From: CAZPAN01 sp964428485 | GTDB taxonomy: Bacteria > Actinomycetota > Coriobacteriia > Coriobacteriales > CADBOM01 | Assembly: GCA_964428485.1 (NCBI GenBank) | Contig: CAYRYP010000013.1 | Coordinates: forward strand, 1 to 25,347 | DNA: 25,347 nucleotides | Direction of reading: 5' to 3' | In this document: in pieces, positions 13,728 to 22,461 of the stretch | Layout of the letters: the number at the start of each line of letters is the position of its first letter | Numbering within the stretch: the stretch's first letter is position 1 | Translations under genes and position numbers: made by a program | The notes under the pieces: generated by a model | Told to the model about the DNA's origin: nothing | Databases searched by the model: none | The model's input: the letters and a program-made list of their open reading frames with translations, nothing else

Positions 13728-16504
13728 GTGAAGAGTTCCGAGATCCGAGAGAAGTACCTTGCGTTCTTCGAGGAGAAGGGCTGCAAGCGCATGCCCTCGT
13801 CCTCGCTGATTCCAGATGATCCGTCCATGCTGCTCACCTCCGCCGGGATGGTTCAGTTCAAGCCCTACTTTCTCCAGCAGAAGCATCTCGACGACGCCTA
13901 CATCGGCACCACCACGTGTCAGAAGTGCCTGAGGACCTCCGACATCGACAACATCGACATCACCGGAAGACATCTCTCGTTCTTCGAGATGCTCGGCAAC
14001 TTTTCCTTCGGCAAGTACTTCAAGAACGAGATGTGTGCATGGGCACTCGAGTTCTCTACCGAGGTGCTTGGCTTTCCGATGGAGCGCCTCTACTTCTCTA
14101 TCTTCGAGGAGGACGAGGAGACCGCCGGAATCTGGCGTGACCTTGGGGTCGCCGAAGACAGGATCGTCAGACTCGGCGCCGACGACAACTTCTGGACCGC
14201 CGGTCCCACCGGCCCCTGCGGACCCTGCTCCGAGCTCTACTACGACCAGGGTCCCGAATTCGGCTGCGGCAGGGATGACTGTGCGCCAGGATGCGACTGC
14301 GACCGCTACATCGAGTACTGGAACTGCGTGTTCACCCAGTACGACAGACAGGAAGACGGCACGCTGGTGCCTCTGCCCAAGAAGAACATCGACACCGGTA
14401 TGGGCCTCGAGCGCGTTGCCGCCCTTACCCAGGGCAAGCAGACCAACTACGAGTCCGATATCCTCTGGTCACTCATAGAGCTGTGCATGGAGCTCTCCGG
14501 CAAGGAGTACGGACACGATGGCCGCGACGACATGGCGATGCGCATCATCGCCGACCACAGCCGTGCCCTCACCTTTATGATCGCCGACGGCATCCTCCCC
14601 TCCAACGAGGGTAGAGGTTACGTCCTGCGCAGGCTTTTGCGCAGGGCCGTACGCTACGGTCACCTTCTCGGCATCGATGGCGCATTCCTTGTCAGGACCG
14701 TCGACGAGGTCGCCAACATGATGGGTCACGCCTACCCGGAGGTCATGGAGAACCTCGATCTCATCAGGCGCATCGCCGCGGCGGAGGAGGAGAGGTTCCG
14801 TCAGACGCTCGTGCACGGGCAGTCCTATCTCGACGATGCTCTCGACTCGCTAGATGGCAACGTACTCTCCGGTGACGTCGCCTTTACCCTTCACGACACC
14901 TACGGCTTTCCGATTGAGATGACCGACGAGATCTGCGCCGAGCGTGGCGTCGATGTCGACCACGACAGGTTCTCTGTTCTCATGGAGGAGCAGCGTGAGC
15001 GCGCCCGCAGCCACGTCAAGGACGACGCGTGGGGGATGTACGGCGGTGTCTACTCCGAGCTTGCTAAGCAGGTGGGCAAAACCGAGTTCACCGGTTACGA
15101 GGAGAACTCCAGGACCTCGAAGATCATAGCCATAGTATCGGGTGGCGAGTCGGTCTCATCCGTGTCGGGTCCTGCCGACGATGTTGAGATCTTTCTTGAC
15201 GCCACGCCCTTCTACGCGGAGAAGGGCGGCCAGGTGGGTGACATCGGAACCATCGTCTCAGGCGAGGCCACTTTCGAGGTGCTCGACTGCACTGATCCCG
15301 AATCGGGCATGGTCAGCCATAAGGGCAGGCTGGACAGCGGCGTTTTGCAGGTAGGTGACGAGGTGCAGGTCTCCATCGATGTCTTGAGGCGTGAGAGGAT
15401 TCGTCGCAACCATACCGCCACCCACATCCTGCACTACGCGCTTCGCAAGGTGCTCGGCGATCATGTGANNNNNNNNNNNNNNNNNNNNNNNNNNNNNNNN
15501 NNNNNNNNNNNNNNNNNNNNNNNNNNNNNNNNNNNNNNNNNNNNNNNNNNNNNNNNNNNNNNNNNNNNACCGCCACCCACATCCTGCACTACGCGCTTCG
15601 CAAGGTGCTCGGCGATCATGTGAAGCAGGCAGGCTCGCTCGTAGCGCCCGACAGGCTCAGGTTCGACTTCACGCACTTCGAGGGGATGACCCCAGAGCAG
15701 CTGTCCGAGGTAGAGCAGATCGTCAACGACAGGATCATGGAGGACCATCCGGTCACCTACTACGAGACCTCGCTCGATGAGGCCCGATCCGCCGGCGTTA
15801 CCGCGCTCTTTGGCGAGAAGTACGGCGAGGAGGTCAGGGTGATCGAGTGCGGTGAGTTCTCCAAGGAGCTCTGCGGTGGCACTCATGTGTCGAACACCTC
15901 GGAGATAGGCTTCCTCAAGATCGTCTCCGAGTCGTCCATCGGATCTAACACCCGCAGGATCGAGGCCGTCACCAGCTACGACGCGATCCGCTACGTCAAT
16001 GAACGCCTCTTCGTGCTCGACCAGGCTGCGACATCGATGAGGGTCGCCCCGATGCAGGTGGCCGAGCGCGCCGCCGCCAATGTCGCCAAGATTGTCGATC
16101 TCGAGCGCAAGGCCAAGCAGGCCGCCAAGGCAGGTTCGTCCGGATCGGCCCTAAGCGATATGGTCGTCTCCCGCAGCAAGCTCGATGCGGCCTACCCCGT
16201 CGAGTACGTGATCCTCGATGGCGCGAACATGAACCAGCTCAAGTCGTTCTGGGATTTAGAGAAGGCATCCGCCAAGGGCGCGCTCGCGCTCGTGTGCGCG
16301 TCGACCACCGACAGCGCGGCGAGCCTTCTCGCTGCAGGCAATGACGCTGCGGTTGAGGCCGGATTTGATGCCAAGAGGGTCATCCAGGGTATCGCCCCGC
16401 TGGTCGACGGCAAGGGCGGCGGAAAGCCTAGGATGGCGCAGGCCGGGGGCAAGAACGCCGCGGGCGTGGCCCAGATCGCAGACGCCCTGCCAACGCTTCT
16501 CTAA
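13728..16504 (+). CDS. alaS: Alanyl-tRNA synthetase, interrupted only by an assembly gap
   Basis: Class II synthetase for tRNA(Ala). The catalytic core shows MLLTSAGMVQFKPYF, CQKCLRTSDIDNI, RHLSFFEMLGNFSFG, GPTGPCGPCSELYY and NIDTGMGLERVA. The editing domain shows HTATHILHYALRKVLG and CGGTHV, the zinc-binding HxxxH and CxxxH residues that clear mischarged Ser and Gly. A C-terminal C-Ala region with GGGKPRMAQAGGKN follows. Gap 2 (15469-15568) lies at the HxxxH motif and its flanks duplicate 55 nt; removing 155 nt (15469-15623) joins the two halves in frame and gives about 873 residues, the normal length. GTG 13728 gives the family start VKSSEIREKYLAFFEEKGC; TTG 13722 is an alternative. The open frame further upstream to 13623 does not resemble AlaRS and is non-coding leader. 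Confidence 0.93.
15414..15468 (+). repeat. 55-nt sequence duplicated across gap 2, first copy
   Basis: Positions 15414-15468 are identical to 15569-15623. The copies lie immediately on either side of the 100 N. This is an unresolved overlap between adjacent contigs rather than a biological repeat. Confidence 0.95.
15469..15568. other. Assembly gap 2 (100 N) inside alaS
   Basis: Exactly 100 N inserted by scaffolding. Because both flanks carry the same 55 nt, the true gap length is about minus 55, meaning no sequence is missing. Confidence 0.95.
15569..15623 (+). repeat. 55-nt sequence duplicated across gap 2, second copy
   Basis: Identical to 15414-15468. It encodes the HxxxH region of the alaS editing domain a second time, which would not occur in a real AlaRS. 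Confidence 0.95.
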
Positions 16505-16552
16505 GACGACTTTCCCAAGGGCCAGTTTCCGACCCGATATGGTGGTTTGAGC

Positions 16553-16984
16553 TTGAGGATCATCGCACTCGACATAGGCAGGAAGCGCGTGGGTATTGCG
16601 GCAAGCGATGCCGGCGCCTCCGTCGCGAGTCCGGTGAAGGTCATGCCTGCCCAGGAGGTGTTCTCCAACTCGAGGCCGTTTCGCATGTTGATAGAGGACT
16701 ACGAGCCTGACCTTCTTGTGGTCGGGATCCCCATTTCCCTCGACGGCTGCGAGAACGAGCATGCCGGGTGGGTGCGAGAGCGCGCCGGGGAGATCTCTCG
16801 CATGACTGGAATTCCAGTGGAGTTTCAGGACGAGAGGCTGTCGTCTGCCGAGGCCAAGAGAATAATGAGGGAGGAAGGTATGAGTGAGCGCGACATGCGG
16901 GGCAAACTCGACATGGTGGCGGCCTCTATCTTCCTTCAGGCCTATTTGGATGCAAACCGTCGAGCCGATATAGGAGAACGATGA
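16553..16984 (+). CDS. ruvX: Holliday junction resolvase-like / pre-16S rRNA nuclease YqgF
   Basis: 143 residues with an RNase H-like fold. Seen: the N-terminal strand MRIIALDIGRKRVGIA with the first catalytic Asp (Asp7), LLVVGIPISLDG (family VVGxPxxxDG), FQDERLSSAEA (family DERLTT), and KLDMVAASIFLQAYLD with the last Asp. YqgF matures the 5' end of 16S rRNA in E. coli; a recombination role has also been proposed. TTG 16553 is chosen because it gives the family N-terminus and GGTGG (16541-16545) lies 7 nt upstream; TTG 16547 is an alternative. The 3' end overlaps mltG by 4 nt (ATGA), so the two are translationally coupled. It follows alaS, as yrrK follows alaS in Bacillus. Confidence 0.92.
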   Translation: MRIIALDIGRKRVGIAASDAGASVASPVKVMPAQEVFSNSRPFRMLIEDYEPDLLVVGIPISLDGCENEHAGWVRERAGEISRMTGIPVEFQDERLSSAEAKRIMREEGMSERDMRGKLDMVAASIFLQAYLDANRRADIGER

Positions 16985-18231
16985 GCCGCCGTTACACCAG
17001 CAAGCACAGCAGGCACTCCTCCAACAACAAGAGATCCTCCAGAAGACCCAAGAAGGAACAGGCCTACTACGCGAGGAACCGTACGCCCATACAGCAGCTT
17101 CGGGCGAAGTCGGTTCACAAGGCGGCCACCAGACGCTTCTCCATGTACGACACCTCCGCGGTGAGACCGAAAAAACGCCTTCTTCCCAGGATCATCGCGA
17201 TCGTGGTGGTCGTGGCTGCGGTCGTGCTACTAGTGTGGTGGCTCGCGACCTCCGTGTTCGGCAGCAGCATTCCAGCGGAGAAGCGCAACGTCGAGGCGGG
17301 GGTTGCCGTGGAGGTCACCATCCCCGAAGGCGCCTCCACGCAGGAGATCGCCGACATCCTCTACGACGCCAACGTCGCCATCGACCAGAAGGCGTTCCTA
17401 AAAGCTGTGGCGTCCTACGACGCCAGTACGAGTCTCAAGCCCGGAACCTACGAGCTGGTGACAGTGATGGACGCCAACGAGCTCGTCGAGACCCTCGTGG
17501 CAGGACCCGCGTTCTATGGCACCAAGCTCACGATTCCCGAGGGATTGCGTATAGACGAGATCGCCGAGATCGTCGAGACAACGCTCGACATATCGCAGTC
17601 CGAGTTTCTGGAGCTGGCCGGATCGGCCGACACCTACGCCTCGGACTACCCGTTCCTCGAGGGCGCCTACGACAACTCGCTCGAGGGATATCTGTTTCCC
17701 AAGACCTACGATGTCTTAGACGGCGCCACCGCCGATGACGTTATCAGGATGATGCTCGACCAGTTCGAGAAGGAGTTGAGCGCCGTCGGAATCTCCACGT
17801 CGTCTGCCACCGATATCGTCGTCACTGCGGCGGGCAATGAGCTCACATTGTCCGAGCTTGTGACCATTGCGTCGATGATCGAGGGGGAGACGCAGGTGCA
17901 ATCCGAGATGGCCACCGTCGCATCCGTCATCTACAACCGTCTCGCTATTCCGATGAGGCTGCAGATCGATGCCACCGTCGTCTACGCTCTGGGCGACTCG
18001 TACACCGGCGACTCGGTCACCTACAGCGATCTCGAGGTCGACAGCCCCTACAACACCTATCAGAACGACGGGCTGCCCCCAGGACCCATCTCCTCTCCGG
18101 GAATAGACACGATAGTCGCCGCCGCCAACCCCGACGACACTAACTACCTCTACTACGTCGCGTTGGGCACCGACGGCACCCACTCGTTCTTCGAGGATTA
18201 CGACTCCTTCCTCGCGGCGCAGCAAGGGTAG
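16981..18231 (+). CDS. mltG: Endolytic peptidoglycan transglycosylase MltG (YceG-like)
   Basis: 416 residues. A very basic N-terminal cytoplasmic region (about 70 residues rich in Lys, Arg and Ser) precedes one membrane segment (about 70-91), a LysM-like subdomain (VEVTIPEGASTQEIADILY), and the YceG catalytic domain. The catalytic Glu is Glu301 in IASMIEGETQ, followed by VASVIYNRL, MRLQIDATVVYALG and the C-terminal YNTYQNDGLPPGPISSPG. MltG cuts nascent glycan strands and sets their length at the outer face of the membrane. The start codon overlaps the ruvX stop by 4 nt. yqeG follows after 7 nt. Confidence 0.94.
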   Translation: MSRRYTSKHSRHSSNNKRSSRRPKKEQAYYARNRTPIQQLRAKSVHKAATRRFSMYDTSAVRPKKRLLPRIIAIVVVVAAVVLLVWWLATSVFGSSIPAEKRNVEAGVAVEVTIPEGASTQEIADILYDANVAIDQKAFLKAVASYDASTSLKPGTYELVTVMDANELVETLVAGPAFYGTKLTIPEGLRIDEIAEIVETTLDISQSEFLELAGSADTYASDYPFLEGAYDNSLEGYLFPKTYDVLDGATADDVIRMMLDQFEKELSAVGISTSSATDIVVTAAGNELTLSELVTIASMIEGETQVQSEMATVASVIYNRLAIPMRLQIDATVVYALGDSYTGDSVTYSDLEVDSPYNTYQNDGLPPGPISSPGIDTIVAAANPDDTNYLYYVALGTDGTHSFFEDYDSFLAAQQG

Positions 18232-18238
18232 GGCCGAG

Positions 18239-18781
18239 ATGTCGCTGCTTAAACCAGACGCCATCAGGTCCTCCGTTGTGGACATAGACGTGGAAGCACT
18301 TGCCTCGGAGGGCATACGCTGCATGCTCGTGGACATGGACAACACGCTGCTGTCTCGTCAGACCAAGGAGATCTCCGACGACGTGCGCAGGTGGCTGGAC
18401 AACGCCCGCGAATCTGGGATGTCCATCTGTCTGGTCTCCAACAACTGGCATGAGACGGTTATGGAGGAGGCGCGCGAGCTGGGACTTCCGATCATCCACA
18501 AGGCGATGAAGCCCTTTCCGCTCGCATACGTGATCGCGCGGCGACGCATGGGATTTAAGCGCCGCGAGTCGGTGGGTATAGGCGACCAGCTAATGACTGA
18601 CGTGATCGGCTCGCACCTTAGCGGCATGAAGGCGATCATGGTGCTTCCCCTTGCCAAGAAAGACCTCCCGCACACACTGTTCTTCCGCCGTGTCGAGAGA
18701 TTTCTCTTGGGAGGCGATCCCACCCCGTTCGAACCTTGGGAGGGCCTGGGCGCGACCCCGCGCGAGCCGCAGGAGAAGTAG
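18239..18781 (+). CDS. YqeG-family HAD-IIIA phosphatase
   Basis: 180 residues. HAD motif I is present as VDMDNTLL (Asp32 and Asp34), motif II is near ICLVSNN, and the C-terminal motif is SVGIGDQLMTDVIG with the metal-binding Asp. This is the YqeG/GEP4-like family; eukaryotic relatives dephosphorylate phosphatidylglycerophosphate, and the bacterial substrate is less certain. In Firmicutes yqeG stands next to yqeH and aroE; here yqeH is absent and aroE follows after 212 nt. The ATG is preceded by a weak AAGGG near 18225-18229. A final Pro/Glu-rich tail looks disordered. Confidence 0.85.
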   Translation: MSLLKPDAIRSSVVDIDVEALASEGIRCMLVDMDNTLLSRQTKEISDDVRRWLDNARESGMSICLVSNNWHETVMEEARELGLPIIHKAMKPFPLAYVIARRRMGFKRRESVGIGDQLMTDVIGSHLSGMKAIMVLPLAKKDLPHTLFFRRVERFLLGGDPTPFEPWEGLGATPREPQEK

Positions 18782-18846
18782 ACCGATCGATCTGCTGCTG
18801 GCGATGGTTGATGACCTTTACCGGGAAGCGACCGTTGCTGAGAAGG

Positions 18847-18879
18847 TTCCAAACGCTTTCCAAATCGGATCCAAACCGC
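18847..18879 (+). promoter_or_regulatory. Triple 11-bp direct-repeat array upstream of aroE
   Basis: TTCCAAA at 18847-18853 and 18858-18864, and ATCCAAA at 18869-18875, start exactly 11 bp apart, one DNA turn, as 7-bp units with 4-bp spacers. This geometry is typical of tandem binding by OmpR/PhoB-family response regulators. The array ends 40 bp upstream of the candidate aroE -10, a position suited to activation. The repeat is directly visible; the regulator is unknown. Confidence 0.5.
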
Positions 18880-18911
18880 GTGTCGGGTGCGTCCTTAGAC
18901 CCTTGCGCGTG

Positions 18912-18920
18912 TGCTAACCT
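18912..18920 (+). promoter_or_regulatory. Weak candidate -10 for aroE
   Basis: TGC-TAACCT keeps the TGC-TA core seen before hisS and the antitoxin gene but matches only 3/6 of the -10 consensus, as expected for an activator-dependent promoter. TTAGAC (18895-18900) is a poorly spaced -35 (14 nt). Confidence 0.3.
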
Positions 18921-18934
18921 CTTCGAAAAGAGAT

Positions 18935-18983
18935 CCCCACGGGCAGGCGCCTGACGGGGAGGTGTGGCCACGCTGAATCGTGG
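18935..18983 (+). other. Paired hairpins in the aroE leader
   Basis: CCCC (18935-18938) can pair with GGGG (18956-18959), enclosing the perfect palindrome CAGGCGCCTG (18944-18953). Downstream, CCACG (18968-18972) pairs with CGTGG (18979-18983) around a 6-nt loop; its right arm covers the first two bases of the aroE Shine-Dalgarno GGAGG (18982-18986). Partial occlusion of the ribosome-binding site is possible. No riboswitch family is recognised. Confidence 0.4.
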
Positions 18984-18993
18984 AGGTTGTCCT

Positions 18994-20010
18994 ATGGGTT
19001 CTTCTGAGCAGGTGGAGAGGTTCAACGCAGCGGTGATCGGATATCCGGTGGAGCACTCACTTTCGCCGACGATCCACAACGCGGTGTACGAGGCACTCGG
19101 GATCCCCTGGATCTACGGTAGGGTGTCGGCTCCATCCGACAACGACGCTAGGGCAGCTGTGATCTCTGCCAGGATGGATGCCATGAGTGCGTCGTCGCCA
19201 TCTGAGGTCGTCGCCGGGTTCAACATCACTACGCCCTACAAGCACCTCGCGATGTCCCTCGCCGACAGAGCGAACGTGACCTCCGAGATAGTCGGGGTAG
19301 CCAACACGCTCTCGTTCTCGGAGGAATGCGACGAGTTTGCCTGCCGCACGGTTATCCTGTGCGACACCACCGATGGCGAGGGGGCCTGCCGTGCCATCGA
19401 GAGATCTGGCTATGCGCTGGAGGGCGCTCGAGCTATGGTCCTTGGAACTGGCGGTGCAGCGATGTCGGTGATCATGTCGGCGATAATGCGGGGCGCGGAT
19501 GTCGTCGTGGTGTCGCGCGATCCCGTCTCGGCGTTAGCCAAGGTCGCGGAGATGCTCGACCGCGCGGACGCATGCGCAGCGAGAGGGGTGCTTGCAAGCT
19601 GGGGTTTCGGCTCCGATGCGCACCCCGTGAGCTGGGAGAGACCCTCTCTAGGAGGCGATGGCGCCAGGATACGCACGGTAGGCTACCCGGAGGCCATGGG
19701 GATGGTCTCTAGCTGCAATGTCATCGTCAACGCCACCACGGTTGGGATGAACCCAGGTGACGGCTCGCCTCTCGAGGGAGCCTCGTTCGCGCCCGGCCAG
19801 CTAGTCATGGATGCCGTCTACGCGCAGGGGAGGACCGCACTTCTAAGAGATGCCGACGCTGCCGACGCAGACACCCTCGATGGACTCTCGATGCTGGTGG
19901 AACAGGCGCTTTTGACGATATGGATCTGGGCCACGGGAAACTGGATTGAGTTCGATCCCGACTCCGATGCCGTAAGGGGTGCCCTGAAGGGCATCGTAGC
20001 GGGGGATTGA
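18994..20010 (+). CDS. aroE: Shikimate dehydrogenase
   Basis: 338 residues, longer than the usual 270-290. It reduces 3-dehydroshikimate to shikimate with NADPH. Substrate-site motifs are HSLSPTIHN (SxS), GFNITTPYK with the catalytic Lys83, Asn104 in GVANTL, and TTDGEG with Asp127. The Rossmann dinucleotide loop is LGTGGAA (150-156). NATTVGMNPGD matches the family NATxxG segment, and a C-terminal helix ends the domain. ATG 18994 has GGAGG at 18982-18986; GTG 18964 is in frame but has its purine-rich stretch only 1 nt away. The extra length is mainly insertions near 55-72 and 196-230. It is the first gene of a tight aro operon; the next gene starts 1 nt after its stop. Confidence 0.93.
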   Translation: MGSSEQVERFNAAVIGYPVEHSLSPTIHNAVYEALGIPWIYGRVSAPSDNDARAAVISARMDAMSASSPSEVVAGFNITTPYKHLAMSLADRANVTSEIVGVANTLSFSEECDEFACRTVILCDTTDGEGACRAIERSGYALEGARAMVLGTGGAAMSVIMSAIMRGADVVVVSRDPVSALAKVAEMLDRADACAARGVLASWGFGSDAHPVSWERPSLGGDGARIRTVGYPEAMGMVSSCNVIVNATTVGMNPGDGSPLEGASFAPGQLVMDAVYAQGRTALLRDADAADADTLDGLSMLVEQALLTIWIWATGNWIEFDPDSDAVRGALKGIVAGD

Positions 20011-20011
20011 G

Positions 20012-20677
20012 ATGACAGGTGGCGCCGGAGCATCCCCGATAACGCCCGACGGAAGGTGGTCGGCTGTCCCGCGCGGGTGTGTCGGTCTGGCTAGGATGCT
20101 TGCGGTCGCCAACGTCTCCGCTCTCGGCTTGGCCGCCATATGCGCTCTTTGCGCTTTTGTCGAAGCACTGCACTGGGCAATGGCTTGTTTGTCGCTGACT
20201 CTGTTCTCGGCAAGCCTGGGTGTAACCAGCGCTACCGACATTCTGTATCGCAGGATCCCGACTCCTCTTGCTCGCTCGATGTGGGCATGTGGCGCGGCAT
20301 TTTCCATCTGCATCTCGTGCATCGCGTGCGATCCTGCCACAACGCCAACACTCGCCCCGGGTCTTCTGCGAACACTGATCGGGGCGATTGCGATGGCTGC
20401 GCTCGCTCTTTCGGGCTCCCTTCTAGCCTCCATCTTCTCCAGGCGGCGCACATCCGAGGGCGCTTCTGTGGTTCCACCCGTAGGCGGTGGGGACCTGAGA
20501 CTGATCGTGGGTGTGGGCTGCCTTCTCGGCATGGGTTCGATGACGGCTCTTCTCCTCTCCTGTGTCGCAGCCGCACTCTGGTGCCTCGCGTCGCGCAGCC
20601 CGGGCGCCCCATTCGCGCCATGCCTTGCCGTCCCCTGTCTGGTGGTGGCCCTGACCCAGGCGTGCCAGCTTGCCTGA
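20012..20677 (+). CDS. Short A24 prepilin peptidase-like membrane protease
   Basis: 221 residues with about six hydrophobic segments. Two aspartates mark the type IV prepilin peptidase (A24) active site: Asp76 in TSATDILYRRIPTP and Asp161 in VGGGDLRLI (the GxGD motif). The N-terminal methyltransferase domain with its CxxC pairs, present in full-length PilD, is absent, so this is the short peptidase-only form. Such enzymes remove leader peptides from type IV pilin-like or competence pseudopilin proteins in the membrane. It starts 1 nt after the aroE stop and precedes aroC by 69 nt, so it is inside the aromatic operon although its job is unrelated. A basic, polar N-terminus of about 25 residues is present. 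Confidence 0.8.
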   Translation: MTGGAGASPITPDGRWSAVPRGCVGLARMLAVANVSALGLAAICALCAFVEALHWAMACLSLTLFSASLGVTSATDILYRRIPTPLARSMWACGAAFSICISCIACDPATTPTLAPGLLRTLIGAIAMAALALSGSLLASIFSRRRTSEGASVVPPVGGGDLRLIVGVGCLLGMGSMTALLLSCVAAALWCLASRSPGAPFAPCLAVPCLVVALTQACQLA

Positions 20678-20682
20678 GAGTC

Positions 20683-20688
20683 TATAAT
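20683..20688 (+). promoter_or_regulatory. -10 element for aroC
   Basis: A perfect TATAAT lies 58 nt upstream of the aroC start, 5 nt after the peptidase stop codon. No -35 hexamer is seen at 16-18 nt. It could give aroC-aroK-aroB-aroQ an internal promoter separate from aroE. Confidence 0.5.
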
Positions 20689-20746
20689 CGAGGCATTGCC
20701 GCGGGTGTTGCAAAAGCCTGCGAGCAACTGTTTAGATGGAGGTCAC

Positions 20747-21907
20747 ATGAGATACGAGAGCGCTGGCGAGTCGCACGGAAAGGCGCTCGCCGCGATCGTC
20801 TATGACGTTCCTGCGGGCGTGCGCATATGCACGGCGGATATCGATGCCGAGATGGCCAGGCGTCAGATGGGATACGGGCGAGGTGGCAGGATGTCTATCG
20901 AGCGCGATCACGCCGAGATCCTCTCCGGCGTGAGGTTCTCGAAGACGCTGGGTACCCCCGTCGCGCTTGAGATCGCCAACCGCGACCACGAGAACTGGAT
21001 CGGTCGCATGGATGTCGATGGGGACGCACCGGAGGACCTAGTTCTAGAGCGCACTCCCAGGCCCGGGCACGCTGATCTGGTCGGGGCCATGAAGATCGGC
21101 ACGGATGACTGCCGCGACATTCTCGAGCGTGCCAGTGCTAGGGAGACTGCGTGCAGGGTGGCCGCTGGAGCCGTCGCCAAGGCCTTCCTGCGCGAGGTGG
21201 GGGTCGAGATCGGCTCCTACGTGGAGCGCATCGGGCACGTCTGCCTGCCGGAAGGATATGGCTCGGACAGGGGATACGTGTTCGACAACTCGAGGGTCGA
21301 CCTCTCCGAGACCAGGTGCCCGGACGCATTCACTACTGAGGCGATGAAGGACGTTATCGACGCCGCTAGGTCCGATGGGCAGTCGCTCGGCGGCTGGTTT
21401 CGGGTTACGGCCACCGGGCTCGTCCCTGGAATCGGGAGCTATTCCAGGACAGCAGACAGGCTCACCTCTCGTCTCGGCGCCGCGCTGTTCTCGATTCCCG
21501 CTATCAAGGGCGTGGAGTTTGGGATGGGATTTTTGGCCGGGGAGCTGCCTGGAGGGAACGTCCACGACCCGATAGCTCACGACCCAGCGCGCGGATTCTT
21601 CAGAAAGAGCAACAACGCGGGTGGCCTTGAGGGAGGCATGGCCAACGGCGAACCACTGCTGATAAGGGCGTGCATGAAGCCCATTCCCACGTTGACCAGC
21701 CCTCTTGCAACCGTGGATCTCGATACGCTTGAGCCGGCCGAGGCGTCCAGGGAGCGCTCCGACGTGTGCGCGGTACCGGCCGCCGCTGTGGTAGCTGAGG
21801 CCGAGGTGGCTCTGGTGCTCGCAACTGCCTACCAGGACAAGTTCGGCAAAGACTGCGTCGATGACATCCTTGGCGCCATAGACGCCTACAGGAGGCGGAT
21901 TAGATGA
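20747..21907 (+). CDS. aroC: Chorismate synthase
   Basis: 386 residues. It converts 5-enolpyruvylshikimate-3-phosphate to chorismate using reduced FMN. Motifs: SAGESHGKALAAIVYDVPAG at the N-terminus, RRQMGYGRGGRMSIERD, RPGHADLVGAMKIG, RASARETACRVAAGAVAK, and NNAGGLEGGMANGEPL near the C-terminus. ATG 20747 is supported by GGAGG (20738-20742) and by the conserved MRY start; the frame is open upstream to 20696 but without resemblance to AroC. The 3' end overlaps aroK by 4 nt. Confidence 0.96.
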   Translation: MRYESAGESHGKALAAIVYDVPAGVRICTADIDAEMARRQMGYGRGGRMSIERDHAEILSGVRFSKTLGTPVALEIANRDHENWIGRMDVDGDAPEDLVLERTPRPGHADLVGAMKIGTDDCRDILERASARETACRVAAGAVAKAFLREVGVEIGSYVERIGHVCLPEGYGSDRGYVFDNSRVDLSETRCPDAFTTEAMKDVIDAARSDGQSLGGWFRVTATGLVPGIGSYSRTADRLTSRLGAALFSIPAIKGVEFGMGFLAGELPGGNVHDPIAHDPARGFFRKSNNAGGLEGGMANGEPLLIRACMKPIPTLTSPLATVDLDTLEPAEASRERSDVCAVPAAAVVAEAEVALVLATAYQDKFGKDCVDDILGAIDAYRRRIR

Positions 21908-22461
21908 GCTCGCCTTCCGCGGCCGCCGAGACGGCGGGGGCCCAGGTAAGTCCGGGGCATATCCTTCTCGTGGGGTTCATGGGTTCCGGAAAGTCCACCA
22001 CCGCCAGGAAGATCGCCCGAAAGTACGGCAAGATCTCCTACGACATGGACATCGGCATTTCGAGGCAGGCGGGCAAGTCGATCCCGAAGATATTCGCCGA
22101 GGAGGGCGAGGAGGGTTTCCGCCGTCGGGAGGTGGAATATCTCGAGTACCTGCGAACCGTCGATCCTGCGATCGTAAGCTGCGGCGGGGGAGTGGTCACC
22201 ACAGAGGAGGCTAGGCGGCTCCTTCGGCAGTTGGGCTTTGTGGTGTTTTTGGAGGTGACTCCTACCGAGGCGGTCTCGAGGATCTCCTCACCCGACTCCA
22301 GGCCGCTTCTGGCCAATGGGTCCGACCCGGCCGAGCTGCTAGAGCAGCGCATGCCAATGTATCTCGAGGTCGCTGATCTCAGGTTTGACACCACCGGCAA
22401 GTCTCCTGCGCAGGTTGCATCCGAGCTAGGCGCGGAGCTTTCAGAAAGGGGGCTTCTATGA
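21904..22461 (+). CDS. aroK: Shikimate kinase
   Basis: 185 residues. It phosphorylates shikimate at O3 with ATP. Walker A is GFMGSGKST (24-32), the DxD shikimate/Mg site is DMD (47-49), the FRRRE block carries the shikimate-binding Arg73, CGGG occurs at 93-96, the lid Arg is in SRPLL (Arg133), and the final Arg is in QRMPMYLEVAD (Arg149). An N-terminal extension of about 17 residues rich in Ala and Ser precedes the family core. It overlaps aroC by 4 nt and aroB by 4 nt, so it is translationally coupled on both sides. Confidence 0.95.
   Translation: MSSPSAAAETAGAQVSPGHILLVGFMGSGKSTTARKIARKYGKISYDMDIGISRQAGKSIPKIFAEEGEEGFRRREVEYLEYLRTVDPAIVSCGGGVVTTEEARRLLRQLGFVVFLEVTPTEAVSRISSPDSRPLLANGSDPAELLEQRMPMYLEVADLRFDTTGKSPAQVASELGAELSERGLL

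Noticed and set aside
13728..16504. alaS as two genes or a pseudogene
   Set aside because: The break coincides with the N gap and duplicated flanks; merging the 55-nt overlap gives one intact frame.
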